A DNA stretch of 64,000 nt from Gymnopus androsaceus JB14 (Eukaryota > Basidiomycota > Agaricomycetes > Agaricales > Omphalotaceae). The stretch spans positions 103,533 to 167,532 of the forward strand of contig ML769518.1 in NCBI GenBank assembly GCA_009733575.1, read 5' to 3'. The translations under genes and the position numbers were made by a program. This document shows, one piece after another, positions 34,329-46,222 of this stretch; position 1 is the first letter of the stretch; the number at the start of each line of letters is the position of its first letter. The notes below the pieces were generated by a model that saw only the letters and a program-made list of their open reading frames with translations, had not been told where the DNA came from and ran no database searches.

Positions 34329-37260
34329 CTAAGAATCGGCAGGACCGGGTTTGTTCGGATACCGAGTATGATAAGCCGGAAGTAATTCATCTGCTGACAG
34401 CTCGTTGGCTGCTATCCATGAAAACTCTTCGTCTGTTCCTTTGTAACCTCGCCACCGGATGTAGTACCGAAGCGGGCATCGTTTGTATCGTCGGTCATAT
34501 TTCGAGTCCAGTATCTCGGCGACTTCGAATTCGGTTTCACCATCAACCTCTACCGGCGGCGGCGGTGGTTGAACTCGGTTTGGAATGGAGTTGGGAATAC
34601 TTGGTTCAAGTTGCGAGACGTGGAAGACCGGATGGATTCGGGATAGATATTGAGGAAGCTGGAGTTTATAGGATAGGGAGCCGGGTCGGCCGATGACCTT
34701 GAATGGGCCTAGATATTTCTCGGAAAACTTCTTTGTTGGCCGGGTAGATTTGATGTGCTTCGCGAGAACGAAGACGTCGGAACCGATCGGAAACTCGGGG
34801 TGTGGAATGCGAGACTTATCGGCTTGTTCTTTATAACGATCCTGTGCGTTTTTGATTTCGGTACGGAGGTAGGAATGGAGCTCGTCAAGATTTACTGCGA
34901 AGTCACGGGCTCGGTCGGAACGGATATCAATTTCGGGTCGAACAGTGATGTTCGGATGATAACCCTTATTGGCGAAGAATGGAGAAATACCGGTCGAGGC
35001 GTTCGGCGCATTATTGTAGGCAAATTCGGCAAGTGGAAGGATCTCATCCCAGTTGTCCTGTTGATAGGAAGTGTAGATTCGAATATATTGCTCTAGCGTC
35101 TGATTGACTCGTTCGGTTTGACCGTCGCCTTCGGGGTGATAACCGGAAGTAAAATGTAACTCCATAGAGAGAGCTTGGCCGAGAGCGCGGAAAAAGGCCG
35201 AGACGAATTCGGAACCTCGATCGGAGGTTACGTGGCTCGGAACTCCGTGTTTAGAAAAGACATGTAGGACAAAAAGAACAGCAAGCTGCTCGGAGGTGAT
35301 CGATGTATGACAAGGGATGAAGATACCTTGTTTTGAGGATCGGTCCACAATGACCAGTATCGAATTATAACCGTTGGAGTTCGGTAACTCTTCGATGAAG
35401 TCCATGGAAATAGAATCCCATGGCCGAAGCGGAACCGGAAGTGGTTTGAGCAGACCATATGGTCGGTGCCGGCGAGACTTATTACGACCGCAGGTTGTGC
35501 AGGAACTTACGTAGTCGCGGACAAAGTCTCGGACTTTCGGCCAGGTGTACTCTCGTCGAATGGACTCAAGTGTTCGGTTCTGACCGAAATGACCGGAGAG
35601 CGGGTGGTCATGGAAATATCGGAGGACTTGAAGTCGAAGGTCTCCGCCATTAGGTACGTAAATTCGGCTATCCAGTTGGAGTAGACCATCAGAGCCGAGA
35701 GACCAGCGAGGTTTCGACGGATCAGCGGCGGCTTCTAAGCGGCGGCTGCTTCCGCATCCAAAGGAAGAGAGAGTCGGATGGCATTATGAAGTGCCTCAAT
35801 ATCCATGACGATTGATGCTCGGAGTATCGGACCTTCGAGAAAGGTTGCTCGAAGTGATGTGGTTAGTTGTTCGTTTGTGAAGATTGGTCGGAAATTCTGT
35901 GGATTGACTTGCGCGTAGCCGATATCCCCCTCTTTCGGGTAGACGTCCCATCGTCTAGTCATAGCGTCGGGTTTTTCACCGAGCTTACCGGGACGGAACC
36001 GGATCACCATATTGAAGGTGTGGAGGTATTCGGACCATCGAACCTGTCGTCGGGTCAATATTTTCGTAGTTGAGAAATACTCAAGATTCTTGTGGTCGGT
36101 CACCACATCGATCGGTTCACCGGAGCCTTCGAGGTAATGCCGCCAGCTCCGGAACGCCTCGAAAATGGCGAGGAGCTCTTTGTCGTGAGTGTCGTAGTTG
36201 AGCTCTGCCGCTTGGAGCGTTCGGGATAAGAACGCTACCGGGTGAATTTGACCGTCATCGAGGAGTATAGAAAGGATTGCCGCGACGGCGTAGTCGGACG
36301 CGTCGGTTTCTATGATAAGGGGTCGGTTTGGTTCCCAATGTGCAAGGATCGGTGCGTGTGTGAAGGCAAACTTCAATTTGTCAAATGCTGCTTGACAATC
36401 GGCCGACCATAACCAGTCGATACCTTTTCGGGTGAGACGGTTTAGTGGAAGGACGATTTCAGAATAATTATAAATAAAATGGCGATAGAAATTAGTGAAA
36501 CCGAGGAAGGATTGGATGTCCCTGACTTTCCGAGGAGTTGGCCAGTCAGTGATTGCTTGTACCTTGTCGGTGGCCATCGTCAACCCGGCCGGCGACATGA
36601 TGTAACCGAGATATTCCACTGTATCGACCGACCATTCGCACTTCTTCGCATTAGCAAAGAGTTTGTTTTTCCGGAGCCGCCGGAGGACTTCCCGAACGTG
36701 TTCCTCATGTTGCTCGGGGGTTATCCGAGTAGATCAGGATATCGTTGAGATAGACGATGACGTTGACATCAATCATGTCCGCTAGGACTTCATTGATGAA
36801 TCGTTGCCATGCGGCCGGGAGCGTTTGTGAGACCAAAGGGCCATGACGTGTCAGGTCGTAGGAACCCCATCGGGTGCGGAATGTTGTTCTCCATTCGTTC
36901 ACCTTTGTGTGATTCGGACGAATCGGTTCTTAAAGCATGTTTAAGGTCGATTTGGGTGTATATCTGGCTTGTTCGTGGAGCAACCCAAAAGACGGTCGGA
37001 TATGCGCACGGTGGGATCATCGTGTCTTTTTCGTAATTCTGTTAAGACTTGGAAATCGACACCAAAGCCGAAGGGAGCCGTCTTTCTTCGGTGCGAAGAG
37101 ACCGGTGCTCCGTGGAGCTGAGTTGATACAGAAAATGATCCGCGTTGTTGAGATGGCTCATCGAGAAAATCTCGGGAGAGGCCTGCTGCCTCACGAGGGT
37201 GAAGAGTGGAATGATTCGACGCGAGGCGGGGAACTGCCTTTCTTTCTAGTTCAATCTTGA
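34329..37260 (-). pseudogene. chromovirus pol: reverse transcriptase, RNase H, integrase, chromodomain
   Basis: Read on the minus strand. RT palm pieces lie at 36.7-37.0 kb, including VYLNDILIYSDN (the second copy has the standard YLDD). The RT thumb and RNase H are at 36619-35735, with FLGFTNFYRHFIYNYS, IETDASDYAVAAIL and VTDHKNLEYFS. The integrase zinc-binding part is at about 35690-35480. The integrase core and C terminus are at 35405-34329, with IVDRSSKQGIF, GYHPEGDGQTERVNQTLEQY and a C-terminal chromodomain (LRYYIRWRGYKGTDEEFSW). Frameshifts occur at about 36620-36750 and in the integrase N terminus. Upstream of 36.7 kb indels are dense. Part of the damage may be sequencing error. Confidence 0.88.
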
Positions 37261-37763
37261 CAGATCATAAGGTTGTGCTATGAAAGCGACATCGGCTTTG
37301 TACTTTCGTCAAAGACATCGGGCGAAGTCACTGATATTGCCTGCGCCGGGATGCTTGGTACGCGGTGGGGTGATGCAGTTGCCGCATGATCGGCCAGGAT
37401 ACTTCAAGTGATACGGTCGTGTATCAGAAACGGTTCGGAACCCGTTTCTTTGAGAAGCGGAGAGAATGCCAGCAGCACTACCAAAAAGCGATGTCCGACT
37501 CGGGCTACCTCAGTTTTGGCGCCGCTCTTGATGGCACGAAGATAGCGGTTAGTGGGGGGTTCAAAAAGGAAAGCGCTCGGGATAGAGGCCGAAGGCTTTT
37601 TGAGATACGAGCACGGTTACCGCAGGCGTACCGCTAAACGCGAGAAACCGTGGGGGTTTTTGTCGTTAGAATTTTCGGATTGGATTCGCGACCAAAGGAT
37701 TCTGAGCGGTCGACGGCGATGGTCGGAAAAGACGTACTGAGGAATAGAGTCAGCTGCTCGGTG

Positions 37764-39683
37764 ATACCCGATTTTTCGGCTAAGGCTGGAAACTGCGCAG
37801 GACACCAATAATCTTACGTTCTGTTAGTAACAAAACACAGTCCAATAAGAAACTATAGTGCGCCCGAGGCTGATAGTTAAGAATTACTGGAGGACCTATT
37901 TCGTACCCAAGAGAGTTGCAGTAGTAACGGTACGCGCAATGGTGACCATTACCTTAACTTTGGTGAATGCCCACCTCAATTCAAAGTCCTATGCGCGGGT
38001 ATGGCGTTAGCGACGGCAAGCTTGGTGGATAACAAGTTGCCTGACCGAGGTACAGATAAACGACGCCCCACAACCAGTTATACTAGGCATATGGTCATCG
38101 AAGGATGATTACCCAAGGATCAAAGTGCTTAACGACGCATGCTTGCTTCCGCCGCGATCAGCTCACCGAGGAGTCTAAACGACACTCAAGTTTATGTAAA
38201 CAATAGCAAAGGTGGACCGAGATGGGGAAGTGACCCCTAACGGCTGCTGCCCTCAAAGTTGACGGCTCGGCTGGAAAGCGGGGGGCCCAGGGGCAATATG
38301 GAGCCCCGGGCAGTGTCCAGACGGCCGGCACATGGGACTCCACTTGCTGTAGCTACTTCGTACGAACACGGAAAGGGACCAAGGAGCTATTTGCTATCCG
38401 AGCCTTCAGCCGTTTTACCGCAGGGCATCCATATGCTACCAGGCATCTAGACTCGAGAACCACGCGGAACTAGGGATAAGCTAACCAGTCTCCCATTTGC
38501 AAGAAAAACATAGAAATACCTCCGAGGGCTGCGTTCTGCCTAAAGGAACTGGTTTGAGCCTTGTAAATAAGGAAAGTGACTCGATCGATTCGGACCAAAA
38601 CCGCCAAACAGTCGACCCAATCGAGGAAGACATAACATAAACGTAGCAGGAAAACGTCGAGGCAGAGAACCCATAGTATACACGCAGTATATGGACAGTT
38701 CTATTTCATCTTTTCGTTATTTTACTTACTCATGTTTCATCCTTATGCTCGCTCAGTTCTCTCATTGTTCCTGGATTTTCATATAATCCTCGCTCAGTAC
38801 TTATAAGGTAGCTATTCTATCTTGGACATGACAATGTTAGACGTTGATTTACCTGAAACGCAGTCATCTTAGCGACGCATGCTAGTGTTCGTGACACTCT
38901 CAAACCGCGTGCATGCATCTGCCTGCTAGCAAACCTTTGAAAAAGGGTGGTTCTTGTAACCGCGATTAGATACTGAGGACCTGTCTCAATGCTAGCTTCC
39001 CGGCTGATTAAGCTCGAGCATTTCCTGGGTTTCATCTCGAAGAGAGTGTCACAATCAGTCTTACGACGCCAGGTGGAAGCCTAACGTGCCACACCTCGAT
39101 GAGCCCGGTTGTGATTGCGAAAGGTTCTGGACCCAAACTGTCGGCTTGGGTCTAGTTTTAGGGGGTGGAAGTCTCGGAGTTGAACCTGCTTACCAACAGA
39201 TTCTACCCCTTGGCCCGCGCTCTTCGTCGCTGGAGTGTGTGTAAGAACGCCTACTCGAGCTGACTTGCGCGGCGGCTACGCTATAAGCGGTGTTAGGTAA
39301 CTCGCTGGAATCCCTGAGAGTTGGATATCATGCGCGCGACGTATAAAGGCCTCCGAGATACGCAAAGTCGGTTTGTTGAGTCGGCGTACTTGACCGTGCT
39401 TGGTGTTTGCTTCCCCTCGATTACTTCAGCGCTCATCGTTAACACAAGTGATTATAACCAAAACTGTTATTGGCTTTTCAAAAACCTCCCTCCAGAATAT
39501 AAAACCTTGTTCATTTGCCACTTATCTGTGGTCAACTGTCAAGTGCTTTTCTGTTCAAATCAATTAGTGTCGAGGGGAACCTTTGACAACTCCTCCGCAT
39601 TAAATTAAACCTTTTGATTATATCTGATTGGGGATTGTTGTTTTTGGTTTTCATACCAGCACAAATCTAACTCATCATCGGGG
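37764..39683. other. about 1.9 kb of unrelated, random-looking sequence inside the chromovirus
   Basis: The second copy reads continuously GCTCGGTGTGTCGG at 63270-63284. Here the same sequence is broken after GCTCGGTG (37763) and resumes at about 39682. The inserted stretch has even base composition over most of its length, no terminal repeats, no target duplication, no long open frame and no recognisable repeat. The element sequence on both sides is full of single-base indels. I think it is a low-quality long-read segment used to close a gap. A real insertion of foreign DNA is the alternative. Confidence 0.6.
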
Positions 39684-40794
39684 TGTGTCGGACATGTTAT
39701 ATTTTTGATGCCCAGTCAATCAACGGAATTGTAGCGGTCAAGAAAAGAATCCTAAAACAGCTTGCATGATGAGTCCAAAGGGAGTACATAAAATGTTAAG
39801 GGGAAAAGCTCGCGGATGGAAACCGGACATCGAGAGATGCGTTTCGGATTGCACTAGGTGCAAAGGTGAACCATCAACAACCGAAGTTTGATCGGAGTGA
39901 TTTTGTAGTTGTATATCATTCAAGAAACGTTAATGATCATATCTAGAAAAATGTCCGTAGAACCGGAATCGAGTAGAGTGGAAAAACTAAGTAAACCGCA
40001 AGTTCAGCTTGTTTGTTATGGCTAGAAACTGTAATGAGATTGAAACGAAGGATCGCATCGAGATCGGAAAGAGCGCGACGCGTTGAGAGTTACTTCCCCA
40101 GAATTGGAGTACGAACATAGTCAAGCAAGACTCCTGCTTCGTACCGGTACAGGTAGCCGCGGACTAATTTTCCCGGACCTCGGCTACGCCGGAAGTTCAG
40201 GCCCCTGTACAGAAGCGCGCCCCGCGGTTGAGACCATCGCTGTGTTTCGAAACCGTACAATCATCCAACTTATGCTTACACCAGCAAAATGTTACACAGG
40301 TTAAACTTTCGCGCCTTTCCAGTCCTCCGGCTTGAGTTAGCCATCGGGGCCGAGTTTTTAGCGGTGCGTTGGTGGTGACGTAACTGGAGGTACTGTAGCC
40401 GAAGGAACCGGAAGTCATTACCGGAATCCGTATTACTTTTCCAGTTTATATGTTCTGTTACCGATTTTGCCGGGGGCGTGGATTTGAAGACGAATCCGTG
40501 TGGTGATGTAGAAACTGAGCACCGTAGTAGAGGAGCCGGTGCATTACCCTTCTTGCCGGAGGGTAGACTTCCTGTTAGAATTTCAGGCACTCTCCTGTTT
40601 GCTTCTCCTCTTCACGGCCCCAGTACTGGTTATCGATCGGAGAGAACGCTTTGTCAAAACGCGGTTAGATCCCCGGGTCGGCATGGGTGAAACGAGTTTC
40701 GTCTTGATTACGACCCGCAATGGCGCGATGATATGCCCATTTAAGAGCGGATACGTCCCAGTCGGTGGATGCTGCAAGGGTGTTGAACCGGATG
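39684..40794 (-). pseudogene. chromovirus gag tail and protease region, indel-ridden
   Basis: Minus-strand pieces in changing frames match the second copy at 63270-64000, with a retropepsin-like fold hinted at by the LDVQFPSGELFPLTFYVTPL-type segment there. The gag tail at 40940-40665 continues the capsid domain. No single frame can be followed. The active-site Asp could not be placed with confidence. Confidence 0.5.
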
Positions 40795-41952
40795 TTATAT
40801 TTCCGGACCGGTTCGTTTTCCTTCCATTTGGAGAAGACCGAGTCTCTCCTCGGCGTCCCCTTGAGCGTCGTAAAGACCGAAGTCGTCTTGGAGCTCACTA
40901 ATGAGGGCTGAGAACGATTGTGTCCATGCGGGCATCGCATTAAGGTCCGGGTCTAAAATGTCAGGTTCGAACCATTCCCGAGCCGCACCACCGAGATAAG
41001 AAAGTGTATAACTGATTTTCCGTTGTTCGGTGAAATAGTTTGGTCGGTCAAGGAAAACAAGCGATAAGGAGACAAGGAACGTTTTAAGTTTCTTGGGATC
41101 GGATCCATCGAAAACATCTGGATCCTTGACCTTGTTTTTACCGGCATCGCCGTTATCTCCTTGCATGTTGCCTAAAACCTGGCCGAGAGTGTCCAAAGAT
41201 CCTGTAAAATTTTGGAACAATGCAAGGAGTTGTTGTGGAGTGGGTTCCGTAGGTACCGGTCCCACAGCTCCTCCAGCAGGAGGGCCACCAGGAGGACCGC
41301 CAGGAGGACCGCCAGGAGGACGACCAGGAGCGCCGCCAGGAGGACCACCAGGAGCGCCGCCAGGAGGACCACCAGGAGGACGGTCTCTGGACGGGTCGGT
41401 TCTATCTGGATCCTCACCTCCACCGTTACCATCATTGGGGTTTGGATTATCACCGGATTGTTCTGCAAACGGATCTTCGTCTCCTCGACCACTTGCCCTA
41501 GATGATCTACGTGTCTGGGAGCAGCCTCGGGAGACTTGGGATTGAGAGCGACTAGCATCTCTAGAATTGGTTGGGACGGCAGTAGCTCTTCGCCGAGCGC
41601 CAGCCGTCAGGAATGTTGGAGATTGTGGAACTTCTTCCGGGTCTACTACCGTCGGTATAGCAGTTCGATCTCTGACCGGTGTACGTACCGTAAATTCGTT
41701 ACCCTCATCGTCATAAAGGGTTTTAAAAACGAATTGTGTAGCTCCGCTGTTGGTATCCGTTGTTATCGCAGGAGGAACCGGAGCAGCAGAACTTGGACCG
41801 AAAGCTGTAATACGTCGGCGGGCAGTACCGAGTGCTGAAATAGATTCCGCATATGGAGCGAATGCAGATGTGTTCGTTGCGAACACATTTTGGATTGGTG
41901 CCGGTGTGGGGTTTACGGCTCCTTGGCTACGAAGTGTACGTTTTGGAGCCAT
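40795..41952 (-). CDS. chromovirus Gag
   Basis: It starts at ATG 41952, about 45 nt inside the 5' LTR edge, and reads 385 aa before a frameshift near 40795. The N terminus is basic and disordered. A striking Gly/Pro stretch of PPGG and APGG repeats lies at about 41390-41270. The capsid (retrotransposon gag) domain follows from about 41240, with DPKKLKTFLVSLSLVF and AREWFEPDILD. It forms the cytoplasmic particle that packages element RNA. The tail that may hold a zinc knuckle falls in the indel-rich part. Confidence 0.85.
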   Translation of the reverse strand: MAPKRTLRSQGAVNPTPAPIQNVFATNTSAFAPYAESISALGTARRRITAFGPSSAAPVPPAITTDTNSGATQFVFKTLYDDEGNEFTVRTPVRDRTAIPTVVDPEEVPQSPTFLTAGARRRATAVPTNSRDASRSQSQVSRGCSQTRRSSRASGRGDEDPFAEQSGDNPNPNDGNGGGEDPDRTDPSRDRPPGGPPGGAPGGPPGGAPGRPPGGPPGGPPGGPPAGGAVGPVPTEPTPQQLLALFQNFTGSLDTLGQVLGNMQGDNGDAGKNKVKDPDVFDGSDPKKLKTFLVSLSLVFLDRPNYFTEQRKISYTLSYLGGAAREWFEPDILDPDLNAMPAWTQSFSALISELQDDFGLYDAQGDAEERLGLLQMEGKRTGPEI

Positions 41953-41996
41953 AGTAATTGGTAAAAAATGGCGTAACAGATTTAGTTTAAATATAC

Positions 41997-42607
41997 TGTT
42001 AGGACCATGCTACCGGAGGGGAGCCGGGCCTGAAAGAAGTCAAGCCGGGTCGGACTGAAGTATAAACCGAAGCAACTGAAGTAGTTGCCGACCGGAGACA
42101 CGAGAAGGAAGCGGACCGCGGACCGTCTATTAGGACGGGCCCTCGCTACGCCGAATGGTCCTGAAGGGAATGGAAGCGACGACACCGAAGGTCGTCGATA
42201 AGAATGTCCGAGATGGACTTGACGACGCCGAAGGTCGTCGGTGAGTAAAGGATCAAGGCCGGAAGGCGTTGAGTTGAGTATAGGGTTAATCCAAGTCGAT
42301 ATTTAAACTAAAGACTACTATACAAGATGAGTCGGCTTATATACGGTAGTCCTTATTGTTAAAATAAAGATAATAGCTTCCCGTACGATATAGGTCAGCC
42401 GGGAAGGAGAATAATAAGTAATTGTCTTTCAGTTAGAGTAATTGTTAAACGTGAGAATGAATGGGGAACAATAAGAAACGGACCGAAAGGGACCGAGGTG
42501 ACCGGCCCGAGCGGCTCGGTCACTTAGAAGAAAATATCCGATATAAGTACAGAGGGATCTCAGTCGTCTCGGTAAGTGTACCGGCCGTAGCTGGCATGGT
42601 CGTAACA
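41997..42607 (-). repeat. 5' LTR of the chromovirus (right)
   Basis: It matches 32224-32834 along its full 611 bp with about 10 substitutions. Gag starts about 45 nt away on the minus strand, so this LTR should carry the gag-pol promoter. Confidence 0.92.
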
Positions 42608-42612
42608 TAATC

Positions 42613-43154
42613 CTACGGAAGATCATTGAACTAATGCAAGAATTCAAGGTCTGGATTGAATGCACATGGATATCCACGCATGACAACCCAGCAGACGCAC
42701 CTTCGAGAGGTGAACTCCCTCCTTGAAAGCAGATCCATTCCCATCTGCCAGCAGTACCGCACCACCTAAAACCCTACATACAGAACTTGATACAACCAAA
42801 TGACATATGCCTTCTAACTAACCAGAGATAACCGCTATCTTATTTCTACCATACAATTACATATTCATACCTTACTTCCCCATTGCGTCACCCAGAGTTC
42901 CTCTACCGCATTATATATAACTCTATACAAATCAGTAATAAACAGAATTCAAGAACGGATATGAGCTAACATGAAATGGAACAATGGTCACAAGCGTGAC
43001 CCAACCTTTCTTTTGACTTCCATCATCACTGCAGGCTGTTCAACGAGACAACCCTGTACACATTGATCCCTCACTATCCACTGAACTGCCATACATGTGC
43101 ACACCTTAAACCACTATTCCAGCTATTTACCAACCTCTACAGACACACACTGCC
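42613..43154. other. end of RNase H frame and spacer of the tyrosine-recombinase retrotransposon
   Basis: 42613-42710 completes the second copy of the 157-bp duplication and encodes the end of RNase H (WIECTWISTHDNPADAP). The remaining 440 bp before the recombinase ATG hold no gene that I recognise. Confidence 0.6.
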
Positions 43155-44249
43155 ATGCCACCATATAGAAGGAGATTCAACCCTAACTCTGACAACACTC
43201 CCTGCGTTAGCTTTGCCAATCCTGTGGACACCCTAGCTCCTAACCCAGCCAATACCCTTGATCAGAACGCTCAAAGTGTCATTGATGCTGCTGTCTCGCA
43301 GAAGAAAAAACAGAGAAAACTGCAATACACAGCAGAATTCCTGATTTGGGCTACAGATCAGGTGTTGACAGAGGAGGAGGTCCTCCCTCCCTCCGAGGCC
43401 ACGCTATGCAACTACGCTGCTTCCTTCACTGGAAAACTAGCAGGCGGAACCACAAAGGTGAAACTGTCCACAGTGAAGGGCTGGGTGCAGAGAAGGGGGC
43501 TCACATGGGAAGGTGGAATCAATCTACGAAATGTGCTCAACAGCGTAGAATGCAGAGCACCAGCCTCATCCTTCTGTGAACAACGACCACCTGTAAAGAA
43601 AGAACACATCAGTACTCTATTCAATGAACTCAATCTCTCAGGTTCGTGTGGCCTAGACCACACCATAGCTGCAGCTAGCGCAGGCTGTTTCTATGGACAG
43701 CTGAGAGGTGGCAAAATCCTCCCTCCTTCCTCTAATCCCACCGACTACAATCCCTCCAACCTTCCTACGGTGAAGGACCTGAAAGCTGCAAATGAAAATA
43801 GTGATAGGAAGCTCAGGCTTCCGAAAACCAAGACAGCTCAGTCCAAGGGAGAGGAAGTAGTCTAATCACCTCAGCCAGGTTGTACCAGTCTGACGAGAGC
43901 ATGGAGGGAGCGCATTCGAGTCAACAGGCTAGGCCCTGACAACCCTCTTCTAGCATTCAGGGACAAAAACGACAAGCTAAAGGTCCTCATGAAATCGGTG
44001 TTCTTGAAGCACTGCAATGCAGTATGGTCCAGACACGACATTCCACGTATGACTGGCCACTGTTTCTGTATTGGAGGCACAACCCACCACCTTGTCCAAG
44101 GTATTCCTCCTGACGTTATCAAGATGCTTGGTTGCTGGAAGTCAGATGTGTTCCTCAAATATTGGAGAGACCTTGACTTGCTTGCTTCTATTCATCTCCA
44201 CAGACACCATGTCCAGAATCACTATGCAGTCTGCATACAGTATCCTTAG
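43155..44249 (+). pseudogene. tyrosine recombinase of the retrotransposon
   Basis: One frame of 364 codons runs from ATG 43155, broken only by TAA at 43863-43865. It would integrate the circular cDNA by strand exchange. The C-terminal catalytic part is clear: TGHCFCIGGTTHHLVQGIPP is the H-x-x-R box, and GCWKSDVFLKYWRD holds the nucleophile Tyr. The Arg normally found in the GHSFRIGG version is Cys here, a change that should abolish activity. An N-terminal SAM-like part is at about 43300-43560. Apart from the stop and this substitution the frame is intact. Confidence 0.8.
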
Positions 44250-45824
44250 TCCTTTTTACATTTCTTCCATCGAACAGTCTGCACATTCTCGTTTTGTTAA
44301 ACATCATCTCCTTTCACCTATACTATAAAGGTCATTGTCCATACATGTCAAGCTTCACTCTAGACATAAATATATACCCTTTCTCCAATATCTCCTCAGT
44401 TTCCACAGTCTTGGGCTCATGCCCCTGTGGATTAGTCATCTTCAGAAAACCGATGTGCCTGTGGCTACTTCGCATGGGTTATTGGTTTCTGAATCCTCCG
44501 CACCCCCAGGCCGGAAAATTAATTCCATTTTCATTGCAAAAATTAATTCGCACATTGGAATTAATATTCCTGCATGCCTATGCCCAATACACATTACCAG
44601 TAACTTGCGCTCTTATAGTTTGCTAAAAATATATTATTTTCTTCATGCGAAACTTGACCGCAAGGATCACATACAAGTAAGACGAAACAGGAATAAAGTT
44701 TACAAGTTCTGGCCGGATAAGACTTAGAAACACATTTGTACCCATTCTTTAACTGTAGCTCTGAATTTTGCTCCTTTGTTCACTGGACTTGCCACAATCA
44801 ACTCTTATTTGGACTGCAAATAATCTATCTCGCCAATCCTCTCCCCCAAACTAAAAATCTCAACTGTCCCAGTTGAAGGAGAGTAGCCAAGCATAGCATG
44901 GCAAAATATTTCATGCAAAACGGACCCTTATTGAGCTTCTGGTTTCACATCTCACCGTTTGAAACTTCAATAAGTCACAAGATACTATGCAGTCTCATGT
45001 GAATTGCGTTCAATCAAATTTTGGAAGTCAGCGCTTCCTCACTTCCTTTCTTTGCACTCTTATGCCCTTCCTGTACATAGTATGTTCATTGAAGTCCGTT
45101 GAAGGTGTTTTGCTCAAGTATTTTCTATCTGGCCAAAAGTTCAAGAAGGCATGGATAGGAATAACCTGATGTGTATACATCCTTCTTTTTTTTATGTCTT
45201 CTCCAAGATTGACGTTCATTATGAATATCACTGCAGAGTCGTTCCAATGTTGCGCGAGGTATGTGAATTCAATCACTGTGAGTATCTGCAGCTTATACCC
45301 TTTTCATTTTGCACAGTTCTACTTGGAGGAGAATTTCTTCTAATGCCCTTGCAATGTAAAGCATGGAAGATGTGAAGCCGAAACTCATCCCTTGACCACT
45401 GACACTGGTCCCCATTGGCTCTCTCCTCAAGTCCTTCCTCGCCGGCTCTAATTTTTCCTTGCTGCAGTTTCACTGTGGCAATGCATCTTATTTTTTTCTT
45501 GAAGCTCTCTGCTCCAACATGATATATTTAGGGTTTCCAGATACAATTCAATTCAATTTATTTGACCTAAATCCAGCCTCCTTCCCAGGTGTTGGGACTT
45601 GCATCATTGCTTTCATAAGAAAGCTTAATCAAATTTGAGTCGATTTGCTCGTCCCAACGCCTGGCACATTTCGGTGCGTGTCTTGTTTGGCAATAGCTAT
45701 GTCGCTGCCGATCCTGTAGATAATCTTAAGATAATGTAGTAGTGCTGGCCAGTAGGCCTTGGCCCGGCGGCTGTAATAATAATAATAATTTTTTCATAGT
45801 CTTGCTGCGCGCAATATCTTTATC
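44250..45824. other. no gene recognised; small hairpin at 45585-45664
   Basis: This should include the terminal repeats of the tyrosine-recombinase retrotransposon, which I could not define. CCAGGTGTTGGGAC (45585) and the inverse GTCCCAACGCCTGG (to 45664) form an 80-bp hairpin unit. A short (TAA)n run lies at 45775-45789. Confidence 0.4.
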
Positions 45825-46220
45825 ATGCAATCAGCTCAGGATCAGGCAGTTCATGAACTTGGTGACAAAGGCGAAAAAGCTTTTGGTTTTCATCCATGTA
45901 TTCCTCAGTTACTCAGTGCTTGGCATCAGTTGCAAGGAAAGACTGTCTTCATGATAGCACCAACAGGCTTTGGCAAGACTCTTACATTCTGGATTCCTCT
46001 GTTTGCTAGCAATGACAGGATACTGATAATTGTCACTCCGCTAAATATCCTTGGGGACAAGAATGCTCAAAAGTCAATGGAAAAACTGGGGATTTTGGGT
46101 GTCAATGTGACAGGGGACAACTCGGGCAAAGAAGTGTTCAAGGTAAGAATTAATACTCACTAGTTTAAACGTAGCTGATGAAAGAAATACAATAGGAGAT
46201 CAACGATCTCAGAAAATTAG
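45825..46220 (+). pseudogene. RecQ-like DNA helicase, N-terminal fragment
   Basis: Exon 1 is 45825-46142 (106 codons, phase 0). An intron follows at 46143-46193, with GTAAGA and a GCTGATG branch point, and then the start of exon 2 (EINDL). Motif I APTGFGKT and the following VTPLNILGDKN are typical of the RecQ helicase ATPase core. The rest of the helicase is absent because a TIR-bounded element (46223-46873) begins just after exon 2 starts, and no helicase motifs were seen beyond it. RecQ-like genes are common in Agaricomycete repeats and near fungal telomeres, so it may never have been a conserved host gene. Confidence 0.65.
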
Positions 46221-46222
46221 GC

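Larger units (their letters stand above)
32224..42607 (-). mobile_element. Ty3/gypsy chromovirus, full length, 10.4 kb
   Basis: Two 611-bp LTRs (32224-32834 and 41997-42607) differ at about 10 positions, nearly all transitions. TAATC lies on both sides (32219-32223 and 42608-42612). Gag-pol runs on the minus strand from 41952 down to 34329, so the right LTR is the 5' LTR. A purine tract (minus strand AAGAGGGGGAT) abuts the left LTR as expected for the 3' end. A separate spliced gene lies antisense between pol and the 3' LTR. The 36.7-41 kb part is full of indels and an unrelated 1.9-kb stretch at about 37764-39683. I saw no TGG-type primer binding site next to the 5' LTR. Confidence 0.92.
24336..44250 (+). 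mobile_element. tyrosine-recombinase retrotransposon (DIRS/Ngaro-like), split by two later elements
   Basis: In order on the plus strand there is a Pro-rich gag-like frame with a Cys/His cluster, a reverse transcriptase with the V-D-D-F catalytic box, an RNase H and a tyrosine recombinase. This gene order is that of DIRS/Ngaro-like elements, which lack an integrase. A hAT (25807-30062) lies in the gag part and a gypsy chromovirus (32224-42607) lies in the RNase H part. Removing them leaves about 5.3 kb. The split direct repeats expected at the ends were not found, so the limits given are those of the coding parts. Stops and frameshifts make this copy dead. Confidence 0.75.

Noticed and set aside
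38150..39350. Several short frames in the 1.9-kb insertion
   Set aside because: Lengths fit chance in a stretch of even composition; no motif, splice pattern or homologous counterpart is visible.
41262..41400. Collagen-like Gly/Pro gene on either strand
   Set aside because: The PPGG/APGG run is an internal part of the chromovirus Gag; the opposite-strand frames are shadows.
42000..42610. The two chromovirus LTRs as independent solo LTRs
   Set aside because: They share orientation, bracket gag-pol and carry the same TAATC duplication outside, so they belong to one element.
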